DNA of 10,763 nucleotides from Candidatus Zixiibacteriota bacterium (GCA_022572905.1 JACZUZ010000031.1:1-10763), one strand, 5' to 3'; shown: positions 1 through 7,216, counted from the stretch's first letter. Numbers and translations: made by a program. The notes: generated from the letters alone by a model not told the origin.

Positions 1-456
1 GGAACATACGATGACATCCGCGCAGTCTGGGACTATCTCGTGAATACTCGCAAAATTCCTCCTTACGAAATAATTCTCTTCGGCAGGTCCCTCGGAGCGG
101 CCGTGGCGTCGAAAATAGCGACGGAGATTTCACCCCGCGCGCTTATACTTGAGTCTCCTATCAGTTCAATCCCGGACTTGGGCGCGCAGATTTATCCTTT
201 CCTTCCGGTCAGGCTTTTGGCCAGATTCGAATACAACACAGCGAAACATGTCGGAAATGTTTCCTGCCCGACTCTGGTTATTCACAGTCGCGATGACGAA
301 ATCGCGCCGTTCTCAGGCGGCCGGAAAGTTTTCGAAGCAACCGCGAATCCGGCCGGATTTTTGGAAATTAGCGGCGGTCACAACGACGGTTTTCTCGTTT
401 CGGGGGAAAAATACCGAAAAGGCCTGGATAAATTTATTACAGATGTTTTAAAGTAG
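1..456 (+). CDS. Alpha/beta hydrolase (serine hydrolase fold), 3' part only
   Basis: The reading frame is open from the first base, so the gene starts upstream and only 151 C-terminal codons are visible; the GTG at position 40 is unlikely to be the true start. The full catalytic triad order of an alpha/beta hydrolase is present. The nucleophile elbow is GRSLG (Ser about codon 30 of the visible part), the acid is in HSRDDEIAPF (probably the second Asp, codon 99), and the His is in GGHND (codon 127). The layout resembles the BEM46/FrsA-like cytoplasmic or membrane-anchored hydrolases, usually about 250-300 residues long; an N-terminal membrane anchor, common there, could not be seen. The substrate cannot be told. 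The methyltransferase follows after 13 nt, so the two are probably cotranscribed. Confidence 0.85.
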   Translation, partial: GTYDDIRAVWDYLVNTRKIPPYEIILFGRSLGAAVASKIATEISPRALILESPISSIPDLGAQIYPFLPVRLLARFEYNTAKHVGNVSCPTLVIHSRDDEIAPFSGGRKVFEATANPAGFLEISGGHNDGFLVSGEKYRKGLDKFITDVLK

Positions 457-469
457 CGAGGACTTGCTC

Positions 470-1291
470 ATGACCCCGGGAGACGCAAACGATGACGGCA
501 ACAATATCGATTGGAGCAGAGCGTCCGTCGATTATGCCCGATTCAGACCCGGATTTCCGCCTAGTTTCTTCGAGCGATTAGAGGAATTTGGCATTGGCCA
601 ACGTTGTGTGAGAGGCAAAAGCGGCCAGCTAAGTCAACGAATTCTCGATCTTGGAACCGGAACAGGCGCCCTTGCGCGTGAATTTGCCAGGCGCGGGCTC
701 GAAGTTACTGGCGTTGATATCGCTGAGGGTCAAATTGAACAAGCCCGAAATCTTGCTCGCGCAGAAAATCTGGAAATTGATTTCATCTGCGCTCCGGCTG
801 AGAAAACCGGATTGCCTGACAGCTCTTTCGATATCGTCAGCGCTGGCCAGTGCTGGCAGTACTTCGATAAGCGACTAATCGCCGCAGAGATAAAAAGGAT
901 GTTGACCGATGACGGCAAGCTCCTGATATGCCATTTCTGTTGGTTACCGCGTCAGGATAGGGTAGCCCGAAAAACCGAGGAGCTGATTATTCGATTCAAT
1001 CCTCAGTGGAGCGCAGGGGATTGGGATGGCGAACCGCCGGTGTTTCCAGATGATACCACGGCCAATTTCAAATTGATGGGGAAATTTGTCTACGACGAAG
1101 AGATTCCCTTCACCCGGGAAAGCTGGCGAGGGCGCATCAGGGCCTGCCGGGGAGTGGCTGTCACCCTGCCGCCCGACAAGGCCTTGGAATTCGACTCCGA
1201 ACACACAAGACTCCTTGAAAAAATTGCTGACACTGAATTCACTGTTCTTCATCGTATCGACGCCCATATCCTCGAATTCAAAAAATCCTGA
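470..1291 (+). CDS. Class I SAM-dependent methyltransferase
   Basis: The product has 273 residues. I chose ATG 470 because GAGGA at 458-462 sits 7 nt upstream; a TTG at 464 in the same frame is too close to that site. The SAM-binding core is clear. Motif I is ILDLGTGTG (residues 58-66), the acidic end of strand 2 is in VTGVD (Asp 83), a DSSFDIVSAG motif follows, and then MLTDDGKLLI of the post-II region. This is the Methyltransf_11/UbiE-like small-molecule methyltransferase pattern. The QCWQYF stretch after motif II is typical of this group. No TRM or rRNA-methylase substrate domain is visible, so the substrate is unknown. There is no signal peptide, so it is cytoplasmic. It lies 13 nt after the hydrolase gene. 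No clear terminator follows it. Confidence 0.85.
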   Translation: MTPGDANDDGNNIDWSRASVDYARFRPGFPPSFFERLEEFGIGQRCVRGKSGQLSQRILDLGTGTGALAREFARRGLEVTGVDIAEGQIEQARNLARAENLEIDFICAPAEKTGLPDSSFDIVSAGQCWQYFDKRLIAAEIKRMLTDDGKLLICHFCWLPRQDRVARKTEELIIRFNPQWSAGDWDGEPPVFPDDTTANFKLMGKFVYDEEIPFTRESWRGRIRACRGVAVTLPPDKALEFDSEHTRLLEKIADTEFTVLHRIDAHILEFKKS

Positions 1292-1411
1292 AATTAAATA
1301 TCTTCCGGCGAAAATTCTTTCTTGTCTGGGAAGCGCTCTGGTGTATATTGAGGCGTACAATTCGGTTTTCCTCGCCAGTGACCATTTGAGAGTACATTTC
1401 CTCCGCGCTTT

Positions 1412-1441
1412 TTGAACCTCACGTGAGATAAGGTCGATAAC
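1412..1441 (+). promoter_or_regulatory. Candidate promoter of the metalloprotease operon with an overlapping palindrome
   Basis: TTGAAC (1412-1417) and GATAAC (1436-1441) are 18 bp apart and fit a sigma-70 type -35/-10 pair moderately well. The perfect 10-bp palindrome CTCACGTGAG (1418-1427) lies in the spacer, a natural operator position. This is the best candidate in the 213-bp gap before the first protease gene, but it rests on motif matching alone. Confidence 0.3.
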
Positions 1442-1504
1442 ACTAAGATTGAAGTGATCCCCATGCGGTTTAGACGTCGATAAATAGGGAAGGATTTAAC
1501 GCAT

Positions 1505-4372
1505 ATGTCAAAGGTTAGCTTAGTTAGACTAGCAAGTAAAGACTCCCTCTGGATAGTTCTGGCTCTCTTCATGACAGCTTTACTGTCATCCTCAGATTCA
1601 CTTAGCAAGACCCGTCAGGCCGGACAATCTCAAATAGTATTCATTGCCGCGTCACCGCTGGTGGTCCAGGGAAGACTAAGCGAAACGGTCGGGTTGAAAG
1701 TCCGACTCAATCAGATTGAAGTCGCGGCCATAGAGAACGCTGATGTAGTCTTCATGCCGTTTCCCATTAGCGAAGATGAATCTTTGCCACTTGAGCTTGA
1801 GCGCTTTGATGTCGTCACACCCTCGACAAAATTTCTGATCGCTTCCGCAACTGGCGCTGTTGAAATTCCCGCCCCGAAATTGACCCTCCTGCGGGGCAAA
1901 ATCGAGGGCCAGCCGAATTCACGCGTGTTTCTGTCTCTGCGCGCGAGTGGAGGAGGGAACGGATATGTCACCCTCGAAAACGGTCAGACATATTTGATAT
2001 CATCGCCTCCGAGAAACACCGCAGAACTCTCGACTGATGAATTAGTTGTGACCAAATTGAATGACAACCGTTTCGGAGAACTTCCCGAGGGAGTCGATTT
2101 TTGCGGTGTCACACCAGACGGATTCTTGAACCAATCGCTTCCGCTGGCGCCGACTGGGGGTTCGCAGAATTCCGGAGCCCAAGGCGCCCTTACCTATAGG
2201 GGTGTCAAAACGGCCTTCGTCGCAGTGGATGGAGATCAGGCCTATGCCCAGATGTTCTCAGACAGCATGGCCGCCGCGGCCTATGTGGTCGAGCTTATCG
2301 CGGGCGCAAGCGCCATATTCGAGCGCGACGTGAACATGCGCTTGAAGCTCACTCAAGTACGGCTCTATTCGGGAGGGGGAGAGCCGTTTCCCAGTGACGA
2401 TGTTTTTCTGTTCCGCGATTGGTGGGTCAATAACGAAGACACTACCGGGCTGAATTATGTACACCTCTTCTCGGGTCGCCGCGATCTTCCTTTCGGAGGT
2501 ATAGCGTTTGTCACCGCCGCTTGTAGCGACTTTTCGTATGGCATAAGCGGTTATTTGAACGGCGCATTCACCAGCCCGCTCGAGAACTTCAGCCTCAACA
2601 ACTGGGATCTGACCGTTATGCTGCATGAAATGGGCCATAACAGTGGAACACTTCATACCCATGACGGCTTCACGCCGACAATTGACAGTTGCGGAAAAGG
2701 TGTTCCATCGCGCGGTACGATAATGAGTTATTGCCATATCCACACCGGATACCTGACTAATATTGATGTGCGCTTTCACAGCCGCGTCCAGAATACAATC
2801 GTAACATCCATCGAAAGCGCAGGATGCGTCATCTATGACTGTAACAACAATGGAATTGATGATTCCATTGATATAGTCAATACAACCAGCTTCGATGTAA
2901 ATTCCAACGGCGTGCCGGACGAATGCGAGGACTGCAATGGCAATGACACGCTTGACACCGAAGACATCTCAAGTTTCTCAAGCTTGGATGTAAACGGTAA
3001 CGGAATCCCCGACGAATGCGAGGCCGATTGCAATGGCAACGGTATCCCCGATGAATTCGAAATTGACACGACAGTTATCCCCGCCATTAACGACCTCAAC
3101 GGAAATTTGGTTTTAGACGAATGCGAGCCGGATTGCAATGGCAACAGCATTCCCGATTTTTCAGAAATAGCGTCGGGAGCGGTTAAAGATGATGACCGTG
3201 ATAATATCCCCGACGAATGTCAGGATTGCGACGCAAATGGTGTCGCGGATTGGATTGACATGGAAGGGCAGAACAATATTTTTGTCGCTGATTTAGTGGC
3301 AGGTGGCAACCTGATTCGTCAATATCATGCCCGAAGCGGTTGGCCTGTGGAGCAACATGCGATTACCGGCGAACCTTACGATGTCACGTTTGGCCCGGAC
3401 AATCGCTTGTATGTGGCTGATTTCTTCGGGGGAAGAATACTCCAAATAGACCCGGATATGGGAACAACTGTTGAGTTTGTGCCGGCGGCGGGAGGCGTGA
3501 CGAATCCCTCGGCTTTGGTTTTCGGCGCCGACGGTCATCTGTATGTCGCTGATTTTCAACTTGGTAGTGTGCAAAAATTCGATGGCTCAACAGGCGCTGA
3601 CCTCGGTGTTTTTGCGCCAGCAGTCGGTGGACTTGTTGGCCCCATGGGTCTTGTTTTCGGGCCAGGTGGAAATTTGTACGTCAACGGATTAAACAATAAT
3701 GTCAATGAATATGACGGGTCCACTGGTACGTTGGTGGGTACATTCATCTCCGCGGGTGATGGTGGTCTAAGTGGCCCCCGCGGGATGGTTTTCCTGGCGA
3801 GCGGAAATCTTGTAGTGGCCAGCTATAACACTAATCAACTATTGGAATACGATGGGTCCACTGGAGCGTTCGTAAAAGTTTTTAGCGACGAGCAGGATTT
3901 GGATCAGCCTTGGGGAGTGAAGATTGGTCCCAATGGGAATATCTTCGTTGCGCGCGGTGGTTCGGTTCCGCGGGTGCTGGAGTATGTTCCCGAAGGTCGC
4001 TATCATCGCTACTATATTCGCAATAATATTGACATGGAATCCCCCACCGGCCTTGCTTTCCGTCCCCAATCGCAGTTCGACTGTAACGGCAACGGCGTTC
4101 TCGATATTTGTGACGTTTCAAACGGACTTACCGACGAATGTCTACCCGGATGTTGTTCTGTGGCTGGTGACGCTGACAACAGCGGCGACGTTACCGTTGC
4201 AGACGCGATATTCATTATCAAGTATATTTTCCAGGACGGTGACGCTCCGCCATGTCTTGATCAGGCGGACTCGGATGGCAGTGACGGGAATGATATCAGC
4301 GACGCTACGTTTTTAGTAAAGTATATTTTCCAAGAAGGCTCTGATCCGATCTGTGGAACAACCGGAACATGA
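1505..4372 (+). CDS. Secreted metzincin zinc metalloprotease with calcium-binding repeats, beta-propeller and dockerin-like C-terminus
   Basis: The product has 955 residues. ATG 1505 is preceded by GGGAAGGA at 1487-1494. Residues 1-30 form a signal peptide with a hydrophobic core at about 15-29. Next is an N-terminal region resembling a reprolysin-like propeptide, then the catalytic domain with zinc motif HEMGHNSGTLH (374-384, HExxHxxGxxH) and Met-turn TIMSYC (Met 407). That places it among metzincins, closest to M12B-like bacterial enzymes. Residues 445-573 are four units of 31-35 residues, each starting DC and mostly ending DEC(E/Q), likely calcium-binding. Residues 591-858 are about six NHL/SMP-30-like blades (for example FGPDNRLYVADFF). 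One more DCNGNG unit follows at 859, then a Cys-Cys dockerin-like module (883-955) with two D-x-D loops. The protein is presumably surface-bound or extracellular. The M6 protease gene begins 21 nt downstream. The target protein is unknown. Confidence 0.85.
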   Translation: MSKVSLVRLASKDSLWIVLALFMTALLSSSDSLSKTRQAGQSQIVFIAASPLVVQGRLSETVGLKVRLNQIEVAAIENADVVFMPFPISEDESLPLELERFDVVTPSTKFLIASATGAVEIPAPKLTLLRGKIEGQPNSRVFLSLRASGGGNGYVTLENGQTYLISSPPRNTAELSTDELVVTKLNDNRFGELPEGVDFCGVTPDGFLNQSLPLAPTGGSQNSGAQGALTYRGVKTAFVAVDGDQAYAQMFSDSMAAAAYVVELIAGASAIFERDVNMRLKLTQVRLYSGGGEPFPSDDVFLFRDWWVNNEDTTGLNYVHLFSGRRDLPFGGIAFVTAACSDFSYGISGYLNGAFTSPLENFSLNNWDLTVMLHEMGHNSGTLHTHDGFTPTIDSCGKGVPSRGTIMSYCHIHTGYLTNIDVRFHSRVQNTIVTSIESAGCVIYDCNNNGIDDSIDIVNTTSFDVNSNGVPDECEDCNGNDTLDTEDISSFSSLDVNGNGIPDECEADCNGNGIPDEFEIDTTVIPAINDLNGNLVLDECEPDCNGNSIPDFSEIASGAVKDDDRDNIPDECQDCDANGVADWIDMEGQNNIFVADLVAGGNLIRQYHARSGWPVEQHAITGEPYDVTFGPDNRLYVADFFGGRILQIDPDMGTTVEFVPAAGGVTNPSALVFGADGHLYVADFQLGSVQKFDGSTGADLGVFAPAVGGLVGPMGLVFGPGGNLYVNGLNNNVNEYDGSTGTLVGTFISAGDGGLSGPRGMVFLASGNLVVASYNTNQLLEYDGSTGAFVKVFSDEQDLDQPWGVKIGPNGNIFVARGGSVPRVLEYVPEGRYHRYYIRNNIDMESPTGLAFRPQSQFDCNGNGVLDICDVSNGLTDECLPGCCSVAGDADNSGDVTVADAIFIIKYIFQDGDAPPCLDQADSDGSDGNDISDATFLVKYIFQEGSDPICGTTGT
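2837..3223 (+). repeat. In-gene tandem calcium-binding repeat units
   Basis: Four consecutive coding units lie at residues 445-475, 476-507, 508-542 and 543-573. Each opens with DCN(N/G)N and closes with an N-G-x-P/L-D-E-C-type loop. A fifth unit starts at residue 574 (DCDANG) but breaks off into the propeller domain. The dense Asp/Asn/Gly pattern is that of thrombospondin type 3-like or EF-hand-like loops. Confidence 0.75.
4151..4369 (+). other. C-terminal dockerin-like module, copy 1
   Basis: Codons 883-955 of the metzincin. The module starts with CCSVAGD and has two 12-residue loops with Asp at positions 1, 3 and 12 of the first loop (DADNSGDVTVAD). Each loop is followed by a helix-like F-(I/L)-(I/V)-KYIFQ segment, and the module ends CGTTG plus one residue. 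This is the general plan of type I dockerin (paired calcium loop and helix). It matches copy 2 at 52 of 73 residues. Confidence 0.7.
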
Positions 4373-4393
4373 TTTGAGGAGAGTTGTTTTCTG

Positions 4394-6646
4394 ATGAGTT
4401 CAAAGTCGAATTTCTCGCGCGCCTATCCAATAATTGTCGCTCTGGCAATGTGTTTTACATATGGAATTTCGAGCGCAACTGACTACAAAAGAATGATCAT
4501 GCTTGATATTCCGGAATCGAAAGCCATTGAACAATTTGGCGAAGTCCCCGGATCGCTGCTGTCTGAAGAGGAATTAGCGGCGATGTCGTCGTTTACTTTC
4601 ACTGCCGACACATTAAAACTTCTGGCCATACTTGTCGAATGGAATGACCGCCCGGGAACGTATCCCAAAGAATATTTCGACACATTACTGTTTTCCGAGG
4701 GTGTTCTGCCAAATGGGTCGTTGCGAGAATATTACGAAGAAGTTTCCTATGGTAAACTAATCATTGTTGGAGAGGTTGTCGGATGGATTAACGCTGGAAC
4801 GTACAATTCGTTTTTTCAATTCGCTAATCTCTTCACCTCTCTGGACCCCATGATTGATTACACCCAATTCGACGCCGACAATGATGGCAATGTCGATGCG
4901 GCGGTGTTCATTCGCTCCGGCAATGGAGAAGAGGATTCGCAGAATCCGAATGATATCTGGTCTTACGCCAATGTCTGGCCGCTTGGCTCCGGCCCCGGTC
5001 CTTTCGATGGCGGAATGCGTGTACCGCGCTGGAATACATCGCCTGAAACAAAGCCATTGAGGAATCCTGCGAATCCCACATTATTCCTCGGATCAGACAC
5101 AATAAATGGCATCAGAGTTTACGCGCATGAACTTGGACATAATCTAGGGCTGCCCGACCTGTATGACTATGACGCAAAGCTCGACCTTGATACTTACATA
5201 AACGAGGGAGACGCCAATGACCATCCACTGGTCGACTGGTGCGTTATGGGCTACTACGGTTACGGATATTTGTCAATCGGGTCAGAACTACCGTCCCATT
5301 ATTGCGGCTGGAGCAAGAAAGAACTCGGCTGGATTGAGCCTATTGAACTTGTTGGAACAAATAGCAATGTCTGCATCTACAATATTGAAACCCGCAATGA
5401 CAGCGCCCTCTATAAAATTCCGATCAACCCCGCCGGGGGAGAGTATTTTCTATTGGAATACCGCAACCCGAATTCTGGCGCGAAATTTGATCGTCTTGAT
5501 TCGGACTTCAGTGTCTATTTCTTTCCGGATTTGTCTTTTGGCGGCGATCCTCTCGACCGTGGCCTGATAATTACGCACATTGACGACTCTGTTGATTTAA
5601 GCTGGCCGCGCAACAATGGGTTCCCAGAGTTTTCTCACTACACAGTGGCGGTCGAAGATGCGGGTTACAACTCCGCGATGGACGCTTTTTCCAATCCCGA
5701 AGGCCACGTAACTGATAGCGCTCAGTGGTGGTATCCTTTTGAAACGCGCAGGGGCGCGGCGTTTTCCAGCGATGTAGCCGGGCAAAATGTGTTCGGTCCC
5801 GCAACAACTCCCAGTAGCGACGGATATTTCGCCGCCAGTGGTATGATTGTGCGCGTGGACTCGATTGTGGGAGACAAGCTCTATGCGTATGTGGAAAATC
5901 CCGGTCTGGCCTCTGGCGATTCGGATGGAGATGGAATAAATGATGTCTTGGATAATTGTGTAAACGATCCCAACGAAGCGCAAGCTGACAGCGACGGCGA
6001 CGGAGTTGGCGACGTTTGTGACGCTTGCCCCGGTTCGGACGATAGCATAGACAGCGATTCAGATGGCGTGCCTGATGGGTGCGATAATTGCGCGGGATTT
6101 GATGATAATATAGACGCGGATTCTGATAACATAGCCAACGGTTGCGACAACTGCCTGAATGTCGCCAACAACGCTCAAATCGACACCGACAACGACACTG
6201 TAGGCGACGCCTGCGATAACTGCATAAACACACCTGGGCTTGATCAAACAAATTCCGACGGCGACGCGCTCGGTGATATATGTGACAATTGTCCGACAGT
6301 GAATAATCTGAATCAAGCCGATACGGACTCGGACGGTGTGGGTGATGTTTGCGATAATTGCCCAAATTTTCCGAATCCGGATCAGATAGATTCCGACAAT
6401 GATGGCGTTGGCGACGCTTGCGATTGTTGCTCGGTCGCCGGGGATGTCGATGGGGGAAGTGAAGTCGATATTGGAGACGCGATCTTTATTGTGAAGTATA
6501 TTTTCCAGGACGGAAACGCCCCGCCATGTCTCGACCAGGCTGACGCTGATGGAAACAATTCAAACGACATCGGCGACGCGATATTTATTGTGAAGTACAT
6601 TTTCCAGGACGGCGCTGATCCTGTTTGCGGAACGACCGGGCAATAA
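4394..6646 (+). CDS. Secreted M6-family (immune inhibitor A-like) metalloprotease with TSP3-like repeats and dockerin-like C-terminus
   Basis: The product has 750 residues. ATG 4394 follows GAGGAGAG at 4376-4383 by 10 nt. There is a signal peptide with probable cleavage after ISSA (residue 28). The catalytic domain shows the M6 signatures in order: EYYEEVSYGK (112-121), a calcium-type loop DADNDGNVD at 160, zinc motif HELGHNLGLPD (245-255, HExxHxxGxxD with Asp 255 as probable third ligand), Met-turn VMGYYG (Met 285), and WSKKELGW (306-313). Residues 509-677 are seven complete and one partial TSP3-like calcium repeats (DSDGDGVGDVCDxC type). Residues 678-750 repeat the C-terminal module of the upstream protease. 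M6 enzymes are extracellular proteases, and those of InhA type act on host or environmental proteins; the substrate here is unknown. The close spacing indicates cotranscription with the upstream gene. Confidence 0.9.
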   Translation: MSSKSNFSRAYPIIVALAMCFTYGISSATDYKRMIMLDIPESKAIEQFGEVPGSLLSEEELAAMSSFTFTADTLKLLAILVEWNDRPGTYPKEYFDTLLFSEGVLPNGSLREYYEEVSYGKLIIVGEVVGWINAGTYNSFFQFANLFTSLDPMIDYTQFDADNDGNVDAAVFIRSGNGEEDSQNPNDIWSYANVWPLGSGPGPFDGGMRVPRWNTSPETKPLRNPANPTLFLGSDTINGIRVYAHELGHNLGLPDLYDYDAKLDLDTYINEGDANDHPLVDWCVMGYYGYGYLSIGSELPSHYCGWSKKELGWIEPIELVGTNSNVCIYNIETRNDSALYKIPINPAGGEYFLLEYRNPNSGAKFDRLDSDFSVYFFPDLSFGGDPLDRGLIITHIDDSVDLSWPRNNGFPEFSHYTVAVEDAGYNSAMDAFSNPEGHVTDSAQWWYPFETRRGAAFSSDVAGQNVFGPATTPSSDGYFAASGMIVRVDSIVGDKLYAYVENPGLASGDSDGDGINDVLDNCVNDPNEAQADSDGDGVGDVCDACPGSDDSIDSDSDGVPDGCDNCAGFDDNIDADSDNIANGCDNCLNVANNAQIDTDNDTVGDACDNCINTPGLDQTNSDGDALGDICDNCPTVNNLNQADTDSDGVGDVCDNCPNFPNPDQIDSDNDGVGDACDCCSVAGDVDGGSEVDIGDAIFIVKYIFQDGNAPPCLDQADADGNNSNDIGDAIFIVKYIFQDGADPVCGTTGQ
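5918..6424 (+). repeat. In-gene TSP3-like repeat array
   Basis: Seven full units of about 21-23 codons plus a partial eighth have the pattern D-x-D-x-D-x-(V/I/A/L)-x-(D/N)-x-C-D-x-C with a short Asn/Pro-rich linker. The fourth unit is degenerate (DADSDNIANGC). Thrombospondin type 3 repeats of this kind bind calcium and form a stiff stalk, here between the protease and the terminal module. Confidence 0.85.
6425..6643 (+). other. C-terminal dockerin-like module, copy 2
   Basis: Codons 678-750 of the M6 protease. It has the same length (73 residues) and the same four cysteines as copy 1, with loops DVDGGSEVDIGD and DADGNNSNDIGD, each followed by AIFIVKYIFQDG. The DNA is also visibly similar to copy 1. 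Confidence 0.7.
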
Positions 6647-6683
6647 TGCGCGCGATGTAATGGCATTGTGTGGCGCATCTACG

Positions 6684-6787
6684 GTCATACTGAGGAGCCT
6701 TTGGCGACGAAGTATCTGACAACGACTAATCTGATAACGAATTAGCGCCAATGTTGTTGCTAGATTCTTCGGCAAGCTCGGAATGAC
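6684..6787. repeat. 104-bp imperfect palindrome, REP/MITE-like intergenic element
   Basis: The outer arms are GTCATACTGAG (6684-6694) and CTCGGAATGAC (6777-6787), 9 of 11 paired. The inner arms are CGAAGTATCT (6708-6717) and AGATTCTTCG (6762-6771), 9 of 10 paired. ACAAC/GTTGT and CTAAT/ATTAG continue the symmetry towards the centre. No ORF lies inside. The end sequences resemble the GTCATTCTGAG...GAATCT dispersed repeats seen in many bacterial genomes. It lies 38 bp after the protease operon and could also stabilise the 3' end of its mRNA. Confidence 0.65.
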
Positions 6788-6806
6788 ATGAACTCTTGGT
6801 AGGACG

Positions 6807-6829
6807 CCCACCTTTCAGGTGGGTTTCTT
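6807..6829 (+). terminator. Rho-independent terminator after the protease operon
   Basis: The stem CCCACCT (6807-6813) / AGGTGGG (6817-6823) has a short TTC loop and is followed by TTTCTT. It is GC-rich and perfectly paired. It lies about 160 bp past the M6 protease stop and is the only good terminator in this gap. It may itself derive from a dispersed repeat. Confidence 0.65.
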
Positions 6830-6891
6830 CATATCGGACATACTAATTCCTACTGCAAGCGGTGAGGCTTCCGAGCGTGACCGATTTGCGC

Positions 6892-6920
6892 TTGACAATC
6901 CGCGCCAGCGCTCCTTAAAT
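6892..6920 (+). promoter_or_regulatory. Promoter of tRNA-His
   Basis: A perfect TTGACA -35 (6892-6897) lies 17 bp before a TTAAAT -10 (6915-6920). The predicted start is near 6927, about 34 nt before the mature tRNA, a normal leader length for a stable RNA. It is the strongest sigma-70-like promoter I see in the window. Confidence 0.6.
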
Positions 6921-6926
6921 GCCGAG

Positions 6927-6960
6927 GAAGCAGGGCCATCCGCCTGCTTCGAGTTTTCTT
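6927..6960 (+). other. Terminator-like hairpin in the tRNA-His leader
   Basis: A perfect 8-bp stem GAAGCAGG (6927-6934) / CCTGCTTC (6943-6950) with an 8-nt loop is followed by GAGTTTTCTT, ending exactly where the tRNA begins. If transcription starts near 6927, the hairpin is the 5' end of the primary transcript. It could be a leader structure affecting RNase P processing, an attenuator, or a chance repeat. The function is unknown. Confidence 0.45.
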
Positions 6961-7034
6961 GCTGGGGTAGCTCAGCTGGTTAGAGCGCCGGTCTGTGGAA
7001 CCGGAGGTCGACGGTTCAATCCCGTCCCCCAGTA
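6961..7034 (+). tRNA. tRNA-His (anticodon GTG), non-canonical acceptor end
   Basis: A complete cloverleaf is visible. The acceptor stem GCTGGGG pairs with CCCCAGT (7027-7033). The D arm is GCTC/GAGC. The anticodon stem CCGGT/ACCGG encloses CTGTGGA, with GTG at 6995-6997. The T arm is GACGG/CCGTC with loop TTCAATC. The CCA end is not encoded; six T residues follow. Oddly for tRNA-His, position -1 is T rather than G, the first pair is G1:U72, and the discriminator is A73 rather than C73. The D loop contains U20 and U20a. This is the element set known from the Alphaproteobacteria that lost G-1. The hisS gene begins 523 bp downstream. Confidence 0.93.
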
Positions 7035-7080
7035 TTTTTTCACCTGAATAATTTTATCCGTACTCCGGAATTGGTAGTAG

Positions 7081-7121
7081 GTCGGTGTTCCGAACGAGTG
7101 TAAACGAGTGAGAAACCCGAC
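7081..7121. repeat. Imperfect palindrome with internal tandem 8-mer
   Basis: GTCGG (7081-7085) pairs with CCGAC (7117-7121), and the flanks AGG and the ACCT about three bases past the right arm continue the symmetry loosely. The loop contains AACGAGTG twice (7093-7100 and 7103-7110), a 10-bp period. It is noncoding and probably a degenerate member of a dispersed intergenic repeat. Confidence 0.4.
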
Positions 7122-7132
7122 AAACCTCTACA

Positions 7133-7156
7133 TCCCACAGCAAGCTGTGGGCCACC
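7133..7156. repeat. 24-bp hairpin repeat, copy 1
   Basis: Contains the perfect dyad CCCACAGC/GCTGTGGG (7134-7151), followed by CCACC. It matches copy 2 at 7217-7240 in 22 of 24 positions. Confidence 0.65.
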
Positions 7157-7173
7157 GGCAATTCTTTAGTGCG

Positions 7174-7195
7174 GGGCAGATGTCCACATCTGCCC
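7174..7195. repeat. 22-bp near-perfect palindrome
   Basis: GGGCAGATGT (7174-7183) pairs perfectly with ACATCTGCCC (7186-7195) around a CC centre. It is a different sequence from the flanking 24-bp repeats and sits between them. There is no T tract on either side, so it is not an obvious terminator. Confidence 0.6.
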
Positions 7196-7216
7196 ATTGT
7201 ATCTACACCCACAATA

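Noticed and set aside
464..470. TTG 464 as methyltransferase start
   Set aside because: GAGGA at 458-462 leaves only 1 nt before TTG 464 but an ideal 7 nt before ATG 470.
944..1360. 138-codon antisense frame over the methyltransferase
   Set aside because: It is a shadow of a well-supported gene on the other strand, with no recognisable features.
2258..2779. 173-codon antisense frame opposite the metzincin catalytic domain
   Set aside because: It lies opposite the HExxH region of a clear gene and has no motif or ribosome site.
5571..6365. 264-codon antisense frame opposite the M6 protease
   Set aside because: It is the mirror of Asp-rich repeat codons, giving an Arg/His-rich product with no start signal or domain.
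6961..7034. Alternative folding of the tRNA that would give an encoded G-1 (G6961 as -1)
   Set aside because: Shifting the acceptor by one base would misplace U8 and the D and T arms; the 7-bp stem with G6961 as position 1 is the only consistent cloverleaf.
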